From positions 1 to 12,151 of the forward strand of contig DLAP01000096.1 in NCBI GenBank assembly GCA_002493965.1: a DNA stretch of 12,151 bases, read 5' to 3'. A program made the translations under genes and the position numbers. This document shows, piece after piece, positions 11,739 through 12,151 of this stretch. The notes under the pieces are model-generated. The model worked only from the letters and a program-made list of their open reading frames with translations, was not told where the DNA came from and did no database searches. Origin of the DNA: Clostridiales bacterium UBA7044. GTDB lineage: Bacteria > Bacillota > Clostridia > Oscillospirales > Oscillospiraceae. The stretch's first letter is position 1. Each line of letters begins with the position of its first letter.

Positions 11739-12151
11739 TGCTGAAAATTGACGACATTCATGTTTACTATGGCGCCATTCATGCCATCAAGGGGGTATCC
11801 TTTGAGGTAGGCGAGGGGGAGATCGTAGCCCTCATCGGCGCCAACGGCGCCGGTAAGAGCACCATTTTGAAGACCGTCTCCGGTCTGATGCACCCCCGCA
11901 GCGGCTCCATCCACTTCTGTGACCAGGACATTACCCATGTGGACGCCTATAAGCTTCTGCGCACGGGCCTGGCCCACGTCCCCGAGGGACGGCGGATCTT
12001 CCTGCAAATGACCGTCCAGGAGAACCTGGAAATGGGTGCGTACATCAAAAAGGACGTGTCCCAGGCGGATCTGGAGAAGGTTTTTACCTACTTCCCCCGG
12101 CTGAAGGAGCGCCGCAAGCAGATTGCCGGCACCCTGTCCGGCGGCGAGCAG
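11738..12151 (+). CDS. livF: Branched-chain amino acid ABC transporter ATP-binding protein LivF (partial, cut by window end)
   Basis: The first 138 codons of the second ATPase, still open at the last base of the window; the family is usually about 235 aa. It begins MLKIDDIHVYYGAIHAIKG, with Walker A GANGAGKST (34-42), the Q-loop region reading HVPEGRRIF as is typical of LivF, MTVQENLEMGAY (91-102), and the LSGGEQ signature (133-138) exactly at the cut. GAGGAGGGG lies 8 nt before the ATG, which overlaps the livG stop by one base (TGATG). It forms the nucleotide-binding dimer with LivG. Confidence 0.95.
   Translation, partial: MLKIDDIHVYYGAIHAIKGVSFEVGEGEIVALIGANGAGKSTILKTVSGLMHPRSGSIHFCDQDITHVDAYKLLRTGLAHVPEGRRIFLQMTVQENLEMGAYIKKDVSQADLEKVFTYFPRLKERRKQIAGTLSGGEQ

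Overview
The window looks like chromosome from a moderately GC-rich, Gram-positive Clostridia member, most likely a gut Oscillospiraceae/Ruminococcaceae-type bacterium. The grounds are strong AGGAGG-type ribosome binding sites, lipobox lipoproteins, sigma-A promoters (TTGACA/TATAAT, 17-nt spacers), a WYL regulator, a Clostridia-style SEDS/PBP pair, and a palindromic intergenic element of a kind I associate with these genomes. No transposase, integrase, phage gene, CRISPR array, tRNA or rRNA was seen.

Layout. (1) 1-1161, minus strand: a DUF1294 membrane protein followed by purine nucleoside phosphorylase. (2) 1190-1678, plus: a small lipoprotein of unknown function, whose stop overlaps the stop of (3) a WYL-family transcription regulator (1675-2658, minus). 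(4) 2659-2861: two back-to-back sigma-A promoters, one for the WYL gene and one for endonuclease IV, with a palindromic repeat in the WYL 5' untranslated region. (5) 2862-3686, plus: endonuclease IV (nfo). (6) 3687-4021: a gene-free, hairpin-dense stretch that can fold into a closed multibranch structure. (7) 4022-7116, plus: a two-gene cell-wall unit, an FHA domain fused to a SEDS (FtsW/RodA) polymerase overlapping a class B penicillin-binding protein, ended by a strong terminator. (8) 7237-7600: a promoter, a 51-codon leader ORF rich in Leu/Ile/Val, and mutually exclusive antiterminator and terminator hairpins. (9) 7601 to the window end: a branched-chain amino acid type ABC transporter in the order binding protein, two permeases, two ATPases (livJHMGF-like). 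The last gene is cut by the window edge.

How the genes work together. The liv genes form one transcription unit with short overlaps from livM onward. The only good promoter seen for it lies ahead of the leader ORF. The leader's stop codon sits inside one arm of an antiterminator whose other arm is also the terminator's 5' arm. This is the geometry of ribosome-mediated attenuation, so the transporter may be controlled by charging of branched-chain amino acid tRNAs. Two strong hairpins between livJ and livH probably hold binding-protein mRNA above permease mRNA. The FHA-SEDS/PBP pair recalls the actinobacterial fhaB-rodA-pbpA block, but with the phosphopeptide-binding domain fused to the glycan polymerase.

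The most interesting items are the putative liv attenuator, the FHA-SEDS fusion and the structured 3836-3965 region.
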